Below are positions 8,247-15,315 of a stretch of 64,000 nucleotides of DNA, piece after piece. The notes beneath the pieces are model-generated. The model had not been told where the DNA came from and searched no databases. It saw only the letters and a list, made by a program, of their open reading frames with translations. The stretch lies in the NCBI RefSeq assembly GCF_002795825.1, contig NZ_CP018800.1, positions 868,001 through 932,000 on the forward strand, written 5' to 3'. The DNA comes from Mariprofundus ferrinatatus (GTDB lineage Bacteria; Pseudomonadota; Zetaproteobacteria; Mariprofundales; Mariprofundaceae). The position numbers were made by a program, and so were the translations under genes. How positions within the stretch are numbered: the first letter of the stretch is position 1; each line of letters starts with the position of its first letter.

Positions 8247-9209
8247 ATGAACCTGCTCGGAACAGAGGCTTATCGGAACTCTCTAGCTGCAGCGATTACT
8301 AATGCAAAACAGTCTATTGTTGTTGTTTCAGCATTTGTTACAAAAGGTGGCTGTGAGTGGATAAATCATCACATAAGTCACCCAAGTGTTGCGGTTCAAT
8401 TTATAGTTCGTTGGAAACTCCAGGATTTAATATCTGGAGCATCTGATCTAGATTCTTATGAATATGCTAGGTCTCTTGGTTGGGACTTTTATGTGCAGCC
8501 GGACCTGCATGCCAAAGTAGCACTGGTAGATGATCACCAAATTTATCTCGGTAGTGCAAATGTTACAAATAAGGGTCTTGCTCTTGCACCCGGAGGAAAC
8601 AGAGAATTTGGAGTCTCTTTTTTGGCCTCCCAAAGGGACTTGGATGTGATAAAAACAGTGCAGGATGAAAGCGTATACATTACTCCTGAATTGTATTTAG
8701 AAATAAGAAAATATCTTGATGAATTGCCTCCAGATGAAAAAACAAAGGCATCAGATGGGGAATGGCCAAATGAGTTGAAAGAGAAGTTTCTTCAACCTCC
8801 ACAAAAGCTATGGGTTGCGGATTTATTATGGTCTTCTCCCTCATCAGAGAGTTTAGTAATGGAGATTTCTCCGGATTTTGCTCGTGAGATTGAGCATGAT
8901 ACTAAACTGTTAGGATTGCCCGTGTTGTACCATCACATTGAAGCAAGCAGCCTGTTGCCAGCATTCATATCTAGTCGAGCATATCATTGGCTAATATGCC
9001 AATTAAAGAAGAATGGTGGTCAATTACATTATGGGGAGTTAACTGTAAGGCTGCACGATGCGCTCCTGGATGATCCATTACCGTATAGGAAAGATATAAA
9101 ATGCTTAGTTTCTAACTTGCTATCATGGGTTGAATTTTTAAAGGTTCCTGGTTTGGCAGTAGATATTCCGGGGCGGCATTCGCAAAGGCTTAGGGTTCTT
9201 TCTGAATAG
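8247..9209 (+). CDS. Phospholipase D-like nuclease (single HxK motif)
   Basis: A 320-residue protein whose first 130 residues form one PLD domain: the catalytic LHAKVAL (His88, Lys90), LGSANVT (103-107) and the closing GNREF (Glu120). One HxK motif per chain means that catalysis requires a dimer, as in bacterial PLD endonucleases such as Nuc and BfiI. The C-terminal 180 residues are unassigned and may bind DNA or the partner ATPase. DISARM DrmC and DpdK are defence-associated PLD proteins, so the domain is common in such loci. It is the last gene of the helicase-ATPase-PLD trio and the probable effector. There is no signal peptide, so it should act on cytoplasmic DNA. Confidence 0.88.
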   Translation: MNLLGTEAYRNSLAAAITNAKQSIVVVSAFVTKGGCEWINHHISHPSVAVQFIVRWKLQDLISGASDLDSYEYARSLGWDFYVQPDLHAKVALVDDHQIYLGSANVTNKGLALAPGGNREFGVSFLASQRDLDVIKTVQDESVYITPELYLEIRKYLDELPPDEKTKASDGEWPNELKEKFLQPPQKLWVADLLWSSPSSESLVMEISPDFAREIEHDTKLLGLPVLYHHIEASSLLPAFISSRAYHWLICQLKKNGGQLHYGELTVRLHDALLDDPLPYRKDIKCLVSNLLSWVEFLKVPGLAVDIPGRHSQRLRVLSE

Positions 9210-9870
9210 AAAACAGCTAAAAGGAAGTACTAATTCATGACTATGGTCATGCAATTGTTACGACCATAGGGCAATTGCTGCTTGCTGAATCATTAGTTGG
9301 CTATGAGAAAGGTTTTTTGTAAGATAACAAACGTCTACTGAAATGCGGGCAGTCCACCTAGGCCTTCTGATTACTAATCATTGTAAGGTATGAAGGTGCA
9401 GCAAGGCCATGCATATTGAAGAAAATTTAGGTGGTAGAATTAAATCTGTTGGTATTTATGTTGGCACAAAGATGTTCCGAATAATGAATGCCATTTATAA
9501 ACAGTATGATAGAAAAGGTATTAGGATCCAGTCTTCGAGGTCACATTCGAATTATGGTGATGTGATCTGCTCCCCCTTAAATAGTGCCAGAGTGTAGTTA
9601 GTATTTCTGCCGAGGAGAGGCGGGCCATAAATATACCAGTACTTTCGTCGGTATGTTTTGACATGCGAGAGTGTAAAACCAAGCAATACGAATAAAATTG
9701 CAGAGTAATGGGAGTCCTTGAAACGCCACCAAATCCAAAGACCTCTGCGAAAGCAGGGGGCTTTGTTCATCTTCAGGTCATGTTCTGACATTATTATCTG
9801 GCTGCAGTGTTGGAATCGATAGTCAGTGTTGTTAGCCTTTTATGCATGGACAATTTAACGGGTCACTGCG
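9210..9870. other. Gene-poor junction between defence island and hyp operon
   Basis: About 660 bases without a convincing gene. Soon after the PLD stop there is an inverted repeat CTATGGTC-N13-GACCATAG (9241-9269). A 62-codon open frame at 9409-9597 resembles nothing I know and may be decayed coding sequence. At 9736-9765 there is a strong GAAA-loop hairpin (separate entry). The sequence GAAACGCCACCA just before this hairpin looks like the 3' end of a tRNA-like gene, but no T-arm precedes it, so an attachment-site remnant can only be suggested. AT content falls towards hypA. I see no transposase or integrase. Confidence 0.5.
9736..9765 (+). terminator. GAAA-tetraloop hairpin, probable terminator upstream of hypA
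   Basis: The stem pairs CAAAG with CTTTG and CCTCTGC with GCAGGGG (one G-U pair, one internal A-G mismatch) around a GAAA loop. It is followed by TTGTTCATCTT, a weak T-rich tail. It would insulate hypA from transcription entering from the island. The reverse strand lacks a T run, so a forward orientation is preferred. Confidence 0.5.
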
Positions 9871-10212
9871 ATGCATGAAGTGTCGCTTTGCCAGGGTATC
9901 GTGGAGCTGTTGCAGGAGAAGGCGGAGGTGGAATCCTTCAGTTGCATCCAAAGCATCCGGCTTGAGATAGGCTTGCTCTCCTGTGTGGAAGCAGAAGCGA
10001 TGCGCTTCGCCTTTGATGCGGTGGCTGCTGGCACTGTGGCCCAGGGTGCCAAGCTTGAAATCGACGAGGTTCCGGGGCTTGGCTGGTGCAGTCGATGTGC
10101 CTCGGAAGTCCGGATCGATCACAGGTATGATGCCTGTCCGAATTGCGAATCCTACCCTCTGGAGATAAGGCAGGGGGACGAAATGCGAATTAAATATGTG
10201 GAGGTAGTCTGA
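9871..10212 (+). CDS. hypA: HypA, nickel insertion chaperone
   Basis: HypA delivers nickel to the large subunit of NiFe hydrogenases together with HypB. The 113-residue protein starts MHEVSL, so the N-terminal nickel-ligand His2 is present. The zinc domain has two CxxC pairs (WCSRC about residue 72 and ACPNC about 90). The length is normal. Its stop codon overlaps the hypB start by one base, and five further hyp genes follow with overlaps or gaps of only a few bases, so this is the first gene of the hyp operon. No ribosome site stronger than ACGGG is seen. Confidence 0.96.
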   Translation: MHEVSLCQGIVELLQEKAEVESFSCIQSIRLEIGLLSCVEAEAMRFAFDAVAAGTVAQGAKLEIDEVPGLGWCSRCASEVRIDHRYDACPNCESYPLEIRQGDEMRIKYVEVV

Positions 10213-11009
10213 TGTGTACGGTGTGCGGTTGTGGAGAACCGAATGAGCATAAACATGAGCACAGCCATGGTCACCACTATGGCCATGGAGAGGCCGGTGC
10301 ACATGTGGCCGGGATGGAGCAGTCCCGGCTTGTCAGCATCGAACAGGATATCCTCAGCAAAAACAACCGCTATGCAGATGCCAACCGCCGCTATTTCAAT
10401 CATAACGGCGTGTTATGCCTGAACCTTGTCTCAAGCCCCGGGGCAGGAAAAACGACTCTTCTCAGTAAAACCATCGCGGCCATTAAGAATGAAGTTCCTG
10501 TTTCCGTGATTGAGGGTGATCAGCAGACAGATCTGGATGCTGCGCGTATTCGCGAGGCGGGCAGCAAGGCGGTTCAGATTAACACAGGCAAGGGGTGTCA
10601 TCTGGATGCACACATGATCGGTCACGCCATCGACGATCTGAAACCTGCCAGCGGAAGTGCCCTGTTTATCGAAAATGTAGGCAATCTGGTATGCCCTGCC
10701 GCTTTTGATCTCGGAGAAGCCGCCAAGGTTGTGATTCTGTCAGTCACTGAGGGCAGCGATAAGCCGTTGAAGTATCCTGACATGTTCCACGCTGCAAACC
10801 TGATGATCATCAACAAAACCGATCTTCTGCCGTATGTCGATTTTGATCTGGATGCCTGTTGCGATTTTGCCCGCCGCATTAATCCCGGCATAAAAATCCT
10901 CAAGCTCTCCGCCACCACGGGTGAAGGTATGGATGGCTGGCTGAACTGGATCAAGGCAAATTGCGAAATCGCACGAACCGGTGGATACAGCCAGGAACAA
11001 AGCAGCTAA
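10212..11009 (+). CDS. hypB: HypB, hydrogenase nickel-incorporation GTPase
   Basis: A 265-residue SIMIBI-class GTPase that transfers nickel to HypA. The N-terminus has the high-affinity nickel motif CxxCGC ([10 protein letters not shown]) followed by a His-rich stretch (residues 13-25, seven His), which can store nickel. The P-loop is SSPGAGKTT (Lys80), and later come ENVGNLVCP (containing metal-site Cys) and the specificity motif NKTD. The gene starts on the last base of hypA and its TAA overlaps the hypC ATG (TAATG), which indicates translational coupling. Confidence 0.97.
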   Translation: MCTVCGCGEPNEHKHEHSHGHHYGHGEAGAHVAGMEQSRLVSIEQDILSKNNRYADANRRYFNHNGVLCLNLVSSPGAGKTTLLSKTIAAIKNEVPVSVIEGDQQTDLDAARIREAGSKAVQINTGKGCHLDAHMIGHAIDDLKPASGSALFIENVGNLVCPAAFDLGEAAKVVILSVTEGSDKPLKYPDMFHAANLMIINKTDLLPYVDFDLDACCDFARRINPGIKILKLSATTGEGMDGWLNWIKANCEIARTGGYSQEQSS

Positions 11010-11236
11010 TGTGCCTTGCTGTTCCGGCCAGGGTTGAATCACTGGATCGCGCTGCCTCCACGGCCGTTGTGAATCTTGATGGCATCTCCAAAGAGGTCTC
11101 TACGCTGCTGCTCGATGATGTGGCAGTCGGAGATTATGTACTTATTCATGTCGGTTACGCGCTTGAGCGTATCGACCCTGAAGAGGCGGAAAAGACCCTG
11201 ACCATGTTCGATGAACTCAAGGGTGTGGAGCCATGA
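11009..11236 (+). CDS. hypC: HypC, hydrogenase assembly chaperone
   Basis: A 75-residue HypC/HypG/HupF family protein. The correct start is the ATG at 11009, which overlaps the hypB stop and yields the invariant N-terminus MCLAVP with Cys2. That Cys binds the Fe(CN)2CO moiety with HypD and later docks on the hydrogenase large subunit. An in-frame upstream start at 10961 would destroy this N-terminus and is rejected. It ends in an ATGA overlap with hypD. Confidence 0.96.
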   Translation: MCLAVPARVESLDRAASTAVVNLDGISKEVSTLLLDDVAVGDYVLIHVGYALERIDPEEAEKTLTMFDELKGVEP

Positions 11237-12354
11237 AATACGTCGATGAGTTTCGCGACGGCGATAAGGCGCGCAGGCTTGCTGAACTGATCCGCACAGA
11301 GGTGAACCCGGAGCGGGAGTACCGGTTGATGGAGTTCTGTGGCGGCCATACCCATGCCATCTTCCGTTTCGGTATTCATGATCTGATGCCGGAGAACCTT
11401 AAATATGTGCACGGCCCCGGCTGCCCGGTCTGCGTATTGCCGGCCGGGCGCATTGAGGCGGCGATCGAACTGGCCGAGGCTGAGGATATCATTCTCTGTA
11501 CATACGCCGATTTGATGCGTGTTCCGGCAGGCAGAGGCGACAGCCTGAACAGGGCCAGGGCGCGCGGTTCGGATATCCGCATGATCTATTCAAGCACGGA
11601 TGCGCTGGCAATTGCTCGTGCCAATCCTGAACGGCAGGTGGTCTTTTTTGCCATCGGTTTTGAAACGACTACGCCGCCGACGGCTGCGGCTATTCAGATT
11701 GCAGAGAAGGAGGGGCTAAGCAATTTCTCTGTTTACTGCAATCATGTGCTGACGCCACCGGCCATGAGGCACCTGCTCTCCAGCGGCGAGGCCCATATTC
11801 ATGGCATTCTCGGCCCTTCACATGTCAGCACCATTATCGGCAGCCAGGCCTATGCCGGGTGCTGCAACGACTATCAGGTGCCGCTGGTAATTGCCGGCTT
11901 TGAACCGCTGGATGTGATCCAGTCGACGCTGATGTTGGTTCGCCAGATCAATGAGGGGCGATTCGAGGTTGAGAACCAGTACAGCAGAGCCGTCAGTCAG
12001 ACAGGCAACAGGAAAGCACAGGCTCTGATGCAGGCTATTTTTGAGCCCCGAGCCATGTTTGAGTGGCGCGGCCTGGGCGGGCTGCCTGACAGTGCGGTTC
12101 AGATAAAGGCAGCGTTTCATGCATTTGATGCCGAGAAGCGCTTTGGCATGCAGGCGATTGATGTGGCGGATATCAGGGGCTGCATCTGTCCGGCTGTGTT
12201 AAGGGGGGTAAGCGATCCCGTTGACTGCAAGTTGTTTGGCTCGATTTGTACCCCTGAACAGCCGAAAGGGGCCTGTATGGTTTCATCCGAAGGGGCGTGT
12301 GCAGCCCAGTACAGTTATGGAAGATATCGTCTTGGCGGGAAGTCCGAAATATGA
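11233..12354 (+). CDS. hypD: HypD, Fe(CN)2CO assembly scaffold
   Basis: A 373-residue iron-sulfur protein that, with HypC and HypE, builds the Fe(CN)2CO group of NiFe hydrogenase. Family signatures are present: CGGHTH (about residue 36), HGPGCPVC (56-63) and GFETTTP, and a C-terminal cluster-binding set of cysteines (CICP, GSICTPEQPKGACMVSSEG). The length is normal. It overlaps hypC by an ATGA and hypE by four bases, so the operon is tightly coupled. Confidence 0.97.
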   Translation: MKYVDEFRDGDKARRLAELIRTEVNPEREYRLMEFCGGHTHAIFRFGIHDLMPENLKYVHGPGCPVCVLPAGRIEAAIELAEAEDIILCTYADLMRVPAGRGDSLNRARARGSDIRMIYSSTDALAIARANPERQVVFFAIGFETTTPPTAAAIQIAEKEGLSNFSVYCNHVLTPPAMRHLLSSGEAHIHGILGPSHVSTIIGSQAYAGCCNDYQVPLVIAGFEPLDVIQSTLMLVRQINEGRFEVENQYSRAVSQTGNRKAQALMQAIFEPRAMFEWRGLGGLPDSAVQIKAAFHAFDAEKRFGMQAIDVADIRGCICPAVLRGVSDPVDCKLFGSICTPEQPKGACMVSSEGACAAQYSYGRYRLGGKSEI

Positions 12355-13376
12355 GCAGGCTTGATATTGAGCGCGGCGTGGTTGAAATGGCGCATGGAAG
12401 CGGCGGCAGGGCATCGGCACAGCTGATCGAATCGCTGTTTATCCGCCATCTGGATAATGCATGGTTGAGGCAGGGCGATGATGCCAGCCTCTTTGATGTC
12501 GGTGCAGGACGCATGGTGATGAGTACTGATGCACATGTGGTATCGCCGCTGTTTTTCCCCGGCGGTGATATCGGTTCGCTATCGGTTCATGGCACGATTA
12601 ATGACGTTGCCATGAGTGGCGCCAGGCCGCTCTATCTTTCCGCCGGTTTTGTTCTGGAAGAGGGGTTTCCGCTGGCAGGTCTGGATCGCATTGTGGCCAG
12701 TATGGCCAGGGCCAGCAGAGAGGCCGATGTACCTGTCATAGCCGGCGACACCAAGGTGGTCGAGCGTGGAAAAGGCGATGGTGTGTTCATCACTACGACT
12801 GGTATCGGCGTGGTTCCGGAAGGCGTCCATATTTCCGGCGACCGGGCGGAAGCGGGCGATATGATTCTGATCAGTGGTCATATCGGTGATCATGGCACTG
12901 CAATTCTCTCCAGCCGGGAGGGGTTGGAGTTTGCTACCGCTATCAGATCCGATTCGGCGGCACTGCATGAACTGGTGGCAGAGATGGTGAACGTGGCTCC
13001 CGAGATTCATTGCCTGAGAGATCCTACCCGCGGAGGCCTGGCCACCACGCTTAATGAGCTGGTACGCCAATCCGGGGTCGGCATGCAGATCGAGGAGGGT
13101 GCCATTCCGGTTCGCGCCGAGGTCAGGGGGGCCTGCGAACTGCTGGGGCTTGATCCGCTCTATATTGCCAATGAAGGCAAACTGATATGCATCTGTCCTG
13201 CCGGCGTGGCTGAAAAGGTGCTCTCAGTTATGCAGGCACATCCATTGGGCAGGGATGCAGCGATCATCGGTAAAGTTGTGGAGGACGAACGGCAGCTTGT
13301 CACCATGAAAACGGTGTTCGGAGGTCTGCGTGTCGTTGACTGGCTGGCCGGTGAGCAGTTGCCGCGTATCTGCTGA
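12351..13376 (+). CDS. hypE: HypE, thiocarbamate dehydratase
   Basis: A 341-residue PurM/AIR-synthase-like enzyme that dehydrates the S-carbamoyl group placed on its C-terminal Cys by HypF, producing the cyanide ligand. The chain ends LPRIC, the conserved PRIC tail with the acceptor cysteine, so the enzyme appears functional. The N-terminal GSGGRAS and D-rich ATP loops (QGDDASL, STDAHVVSPLFFPGGDIG) are present. I use the ATG at 12351 that overlaps the hypD stop, because the in-frame start at 12297 would lie inside hypD. Confidence 0.96.
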   Translation: MSRLDIERGVVEMAHGSGGRASAQLIESLFIRHLDNAWLRQGDDASLFDVGAGRMVMSTDAHVVSPLFFPGGDIGSLSVHGTINDVAMSGARPLYLSAGFVLEEGFPLAGLDRIVASMARASREADVPVIAGDTKVVERGKGDGVFITTTGIGVVPEGVHISGDRAEAGDMILISGHIGDHGTAILSSREGLEFATAIRSDSAALHELVAEMVNVAPEIHCLRDPTRGGLATTLNELVRQSGVGMQIEEGAIPVRAEVRGACELLGLDPLYIANEGKLICICPAGVAEKVLSVMQAHPLGRDAAIIGKVVEDERQLVTMKTVFGGLRVVDWLAGEQLPRIC

Positions 13377-13379
13377 ACA

Positions 13380-14531
13380 ATGCCTGAGCAGTTTCCCATC
13401 CAGATCGATCTGCCACCGGGATTTGACAAGGCGCCCGCAATTTTAGCGCTGGGGGGCGAGTTAAAAAGCAGCATTTGCCTGATCGACGCCGGCAGGGCCT
13501 GGATCACCGAGACGATGGGTGATCTTGAACAGGAGTTTGTGTACCGGAATTTTATCGACCAGATTGATGAACTGTTTGAGACAACGCCACCTGCACATCT
13601 GGTTATCGATAAACATCCTGACTACCTCTCCTCGCAATGGGGGGAGCGGCTGGCGGTTAAGTACGGATTAACACTTCACTCTGTGCAGCACCACTATGCC
13701 CATATCGCAGCAGTAATGGCTGACAATGCGCTGCCGGTTGATACGAAACCGCTGCTCGGTTTTGCGTTGGATGGACTGGGTTTCGGCGATGATGGAACCA
13801 TCTGGGGCGGTGAAATATTGCTGGCGGATTATCGCCGCTTTCAGAGGCTGGCCTGCTTTCAACCTGTTGCCATGATCGGTGGGGCAGCAGCAGCTGTAGT
13901 ACCCTGGCGGAATACCCTGGCGCATCTCCTGCCCATCTGGGAGCAGGTGCATACTCAATTTGCAGATGTCGATATTGTTCAGTTTCTGAAAAGTAAACCT
14001 GTCGAGACGTTTCAAACCATGGTGAATAAGGGGATGAATGCGCCGCCTGCCTCCTCCTGCGGACGCCTGTTTGATGCCGTGGCAGGAGGTCTCGGCATAA
14101 ACCGAGAAGGGGTGGCGTTTGAGGCAGAGGCGGCCATCAACCTTGAGAGGCTTGCTGCAACCTGCTTTGAACAAGTGTGTGAGCCCTATGCATACCGCAT
14201 TGATCGTGACGATTGTATGCATATCAACTGGCAGCCGATGTGGCTGGAGCTGCTGGCTGATATCAGGAGCGGTGTTGAACCGGAGGCTATTGCATCACGT
14301 TTTCATCACACGCTTATTGATGCCCTGACTAAAGTGGCCCAGGCAATAAATGAGAATCATGATTTTAACCGTATCGCACTTTCAGGGGGTGTGTTTCAGA
14401 ATCGTTTGCTTTCCACATATCTTCCACGATCGCTTGAATCCTGTGGCTTTGAGGTGCTGCAGCACCGTCAGGTTCCGGTACACGATGGCGGTCTTTCACT
14501 GGGTCAGGCCATCATAGCCGCTGCCCGATAG
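13380..14531 (+). CDS. hypF: HypF C-terminal (Kae1-like) carbamoyltransferase domain only
   Basis: Full-length HypF is about 750 residues: acylphosphatase, two zinc fingers, YrdC-like and Kae1-like domains. This gene encodes only 383 residues matching the Kae1-like part, beginning LPPGFDKAPAILALGGELK where that domain normally starts. It has the metal-binding HHYAH (104-108), LDGLGFGDDGTIWGGE, SSCGRLFDAVAGGLG and the closing VHDGGLSLGQA. The ATG lies 3 bp after hypE, so the start appears genuine rather than a deletion scar. It should transfer carbamoyl to HypE, but carbamoyl-AMP made by the YrdC domain must come from another protein. Whether the N-terminal half is encoded elsewhere or was lost cannot be seen here. 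Confidence 0.88.
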   Translation: MPEQFPIQIDLPPGFDKAPAILALGGELKSSICLIDAGRAWITETMGDLEQEFVYRNFIDQIDELFETTPPAHLVIDKHPDYLSSQWGERLAVKYGLTLHSVQHHYAHIAAVMADNALPVDTKPLLGFALDGLGFGDDGTIWGGEILLADYRRFQRLACFQPVAMIGGAAAAVVPWRNTLAHLLPIWEQVHTQFADVDIVQFLKSKPVETFQTMVNKGMNAPPASSCGRLFDAVAGGLGINREGVAFEAEAAINLERLAATCFEQVCEPYAYRIDRDDCMHINWQPMWLELLADIRSGVEPEAIASRFHHTLIDALTKVAQAINENHDFNRIALSGGVFQNRLLSTYLPRSLESCGFEVLQHRQVPVHDGGLSLGQAIIAAAR

Positions 14532-14567
14532 GAGTGGGTCTCAATCGAGATGCTCAGATGGGGTAGT

Positions 14568-14594
14568 AAAAAGCCCCGGCATGCCGGGGCTTTG
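14568..14594 (+). terminator. Terminator of the hyp operon
   Basis: A perfect GC-rich hairpin, AAAGCCCCGGCATGCCGGGGCTTT, starts 36 bp after the hypF stop. The symmetrical A/T flanks mean that it may also end the small reverse-strand gene at 14621-14725. Confidence 0.85.
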
Positions 14595-14620
14595 TCAATT
14601 TGAACCGATACTTGTTTTTC

Positions 14621-14725
14621 TTACAGCAGTACCACTGCTGCCCAGAATGCCAGTGCTGTACCGCCGCACATGGTTGCCAATCCAAGTCCTTCTACGCCGT
14701 CATGTGTTTCGTTGCTATTGCTCAT
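14621..14725 (-). CDS. 34-residue membrane peptide
   Basis: A short reverse-strand gene with an excellent ribosome site (AGGAGG, 7 bases before ATG). The peptide has a polar N-terminus (MSNSNETHDGVEG) and one hydrophobic helix from about residue 13 to 34, ending AVVLL. It has a Cys in MCGG. The good Shine-Dalgarno, clean hydrophobic profile and convergent terminator argue for a real small protein. I do not recognise it; single-helix peptides of this size often serve as small subunits of membrane complexes or as regulators. No homologue can be named from sequence. Confidence 0.6.
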   Translation of the reverse strand: MSNSNETHDGVEGLGLATMCGGTALAFWAAVVLL

Positions 14726-14860
14726 ATCAGACCTCCTGAAGACCTTTTGAGTCATATTGGTAGGTACACCATATAGAAACCTAGTAAATAAGTCAAGTAT
14801 TATTTTGGTGTAGGTTGCAGTTCCCCAGTTATTGTCTATAAAAGTCATACAGGAGTACGC

Positions 14861-15244
14861 ATGTTTGATTTGGGAATTGATGGGAAACCGAGATGTCTGG
14901 TCATCCTGGCAGTATACACTGGTTTTGGTGGCCTGCTCTGCCTCGTTTATGGCGTGCCATCGATTATTTTTGACCTGTTTGCACTGGATTTGGCCTTGAT
15001 TAATCTGATTGTAGTAGCCATTGGAGTTTCTACGCTGCTCGGGTCGTACGGTTTGTGGCGGTTGAAGAGATGGGGGTACTATCTGGCAATCGCAATTTAC
15101 GTTGTCTCCATTCAGCTGAGTGTAGTGGCAATTAGTCTGGATGACTCGCCTGCCAATATAACGTTGCAACTGGTGGGGATTGGTATTGCGGTATTTTTTC
15201 TGTTTTATCTGTTCGGGAAAGAAACCCGAAAACTTTTCCACTAA
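14861..15244 (+). CDS. Small integral membrane protein, unknown function
   Basis: A 127-residue protein with about four hydrophobic helices (near residues 12-40, 42-65, 72-92 and 100-118). It has a ribosome site AGGAG 6 bases before ATG. A basic stretch (RLKRW) falls between the second and third helices. No catalytic motif is visible. It is divergent from the 34-residue peptide gene, with about 135 bp between them that probably hold promoters for both, and convergent with the EF-G-like gene. The layout resembles small DUF2127-type membrane proteins, but I would not assign it. Confidence 0.75.
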   Translation: MFDLGIDGKPRCLVILAVYTGFGGLLCLVYGVPSIIFDLFALDLALINLIVVAIGVSTLLGSYGLWRLKRWGYYLAIAIYVVSIQLSVVAISLDDSPANITLQLVGIGIAVFFLFYLFGKETRKLFH

Positions 15245-15315
15245 TTCAGGGCATTTATTCCATTAGCGCATGGAAAACCCGACCGGTATCGCTACCGGCC
15301 GGGACAAGTTTCCAT

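Noticed and set aside
1-9209. Canonical Dnd or Ssp phosphorothioation locus
   Set aside because: No dndC/sspD-type ATP pyrophosphatase, dndD or dndE is visible; only desulfurase and a DUF262 protein match.
9409-9597. 62-codon open frame in the 9.2-9.87 kb junction
   Set aside because: No ribosome site, no recognisable domain, and biased composition; more likely decayed or random sequence.
9700-9731. tRNA or tmRNA 3' end
   Set aside because: GCCACCA resembles a mature 3' end, but no T-arm consensus or pairing 5' acceptor strand is present.
10961-11008. Earlier in-frame start for hypC
   Set aside because: It would destroy the invariant MCLAVP N-terminus, which begins at 11009.
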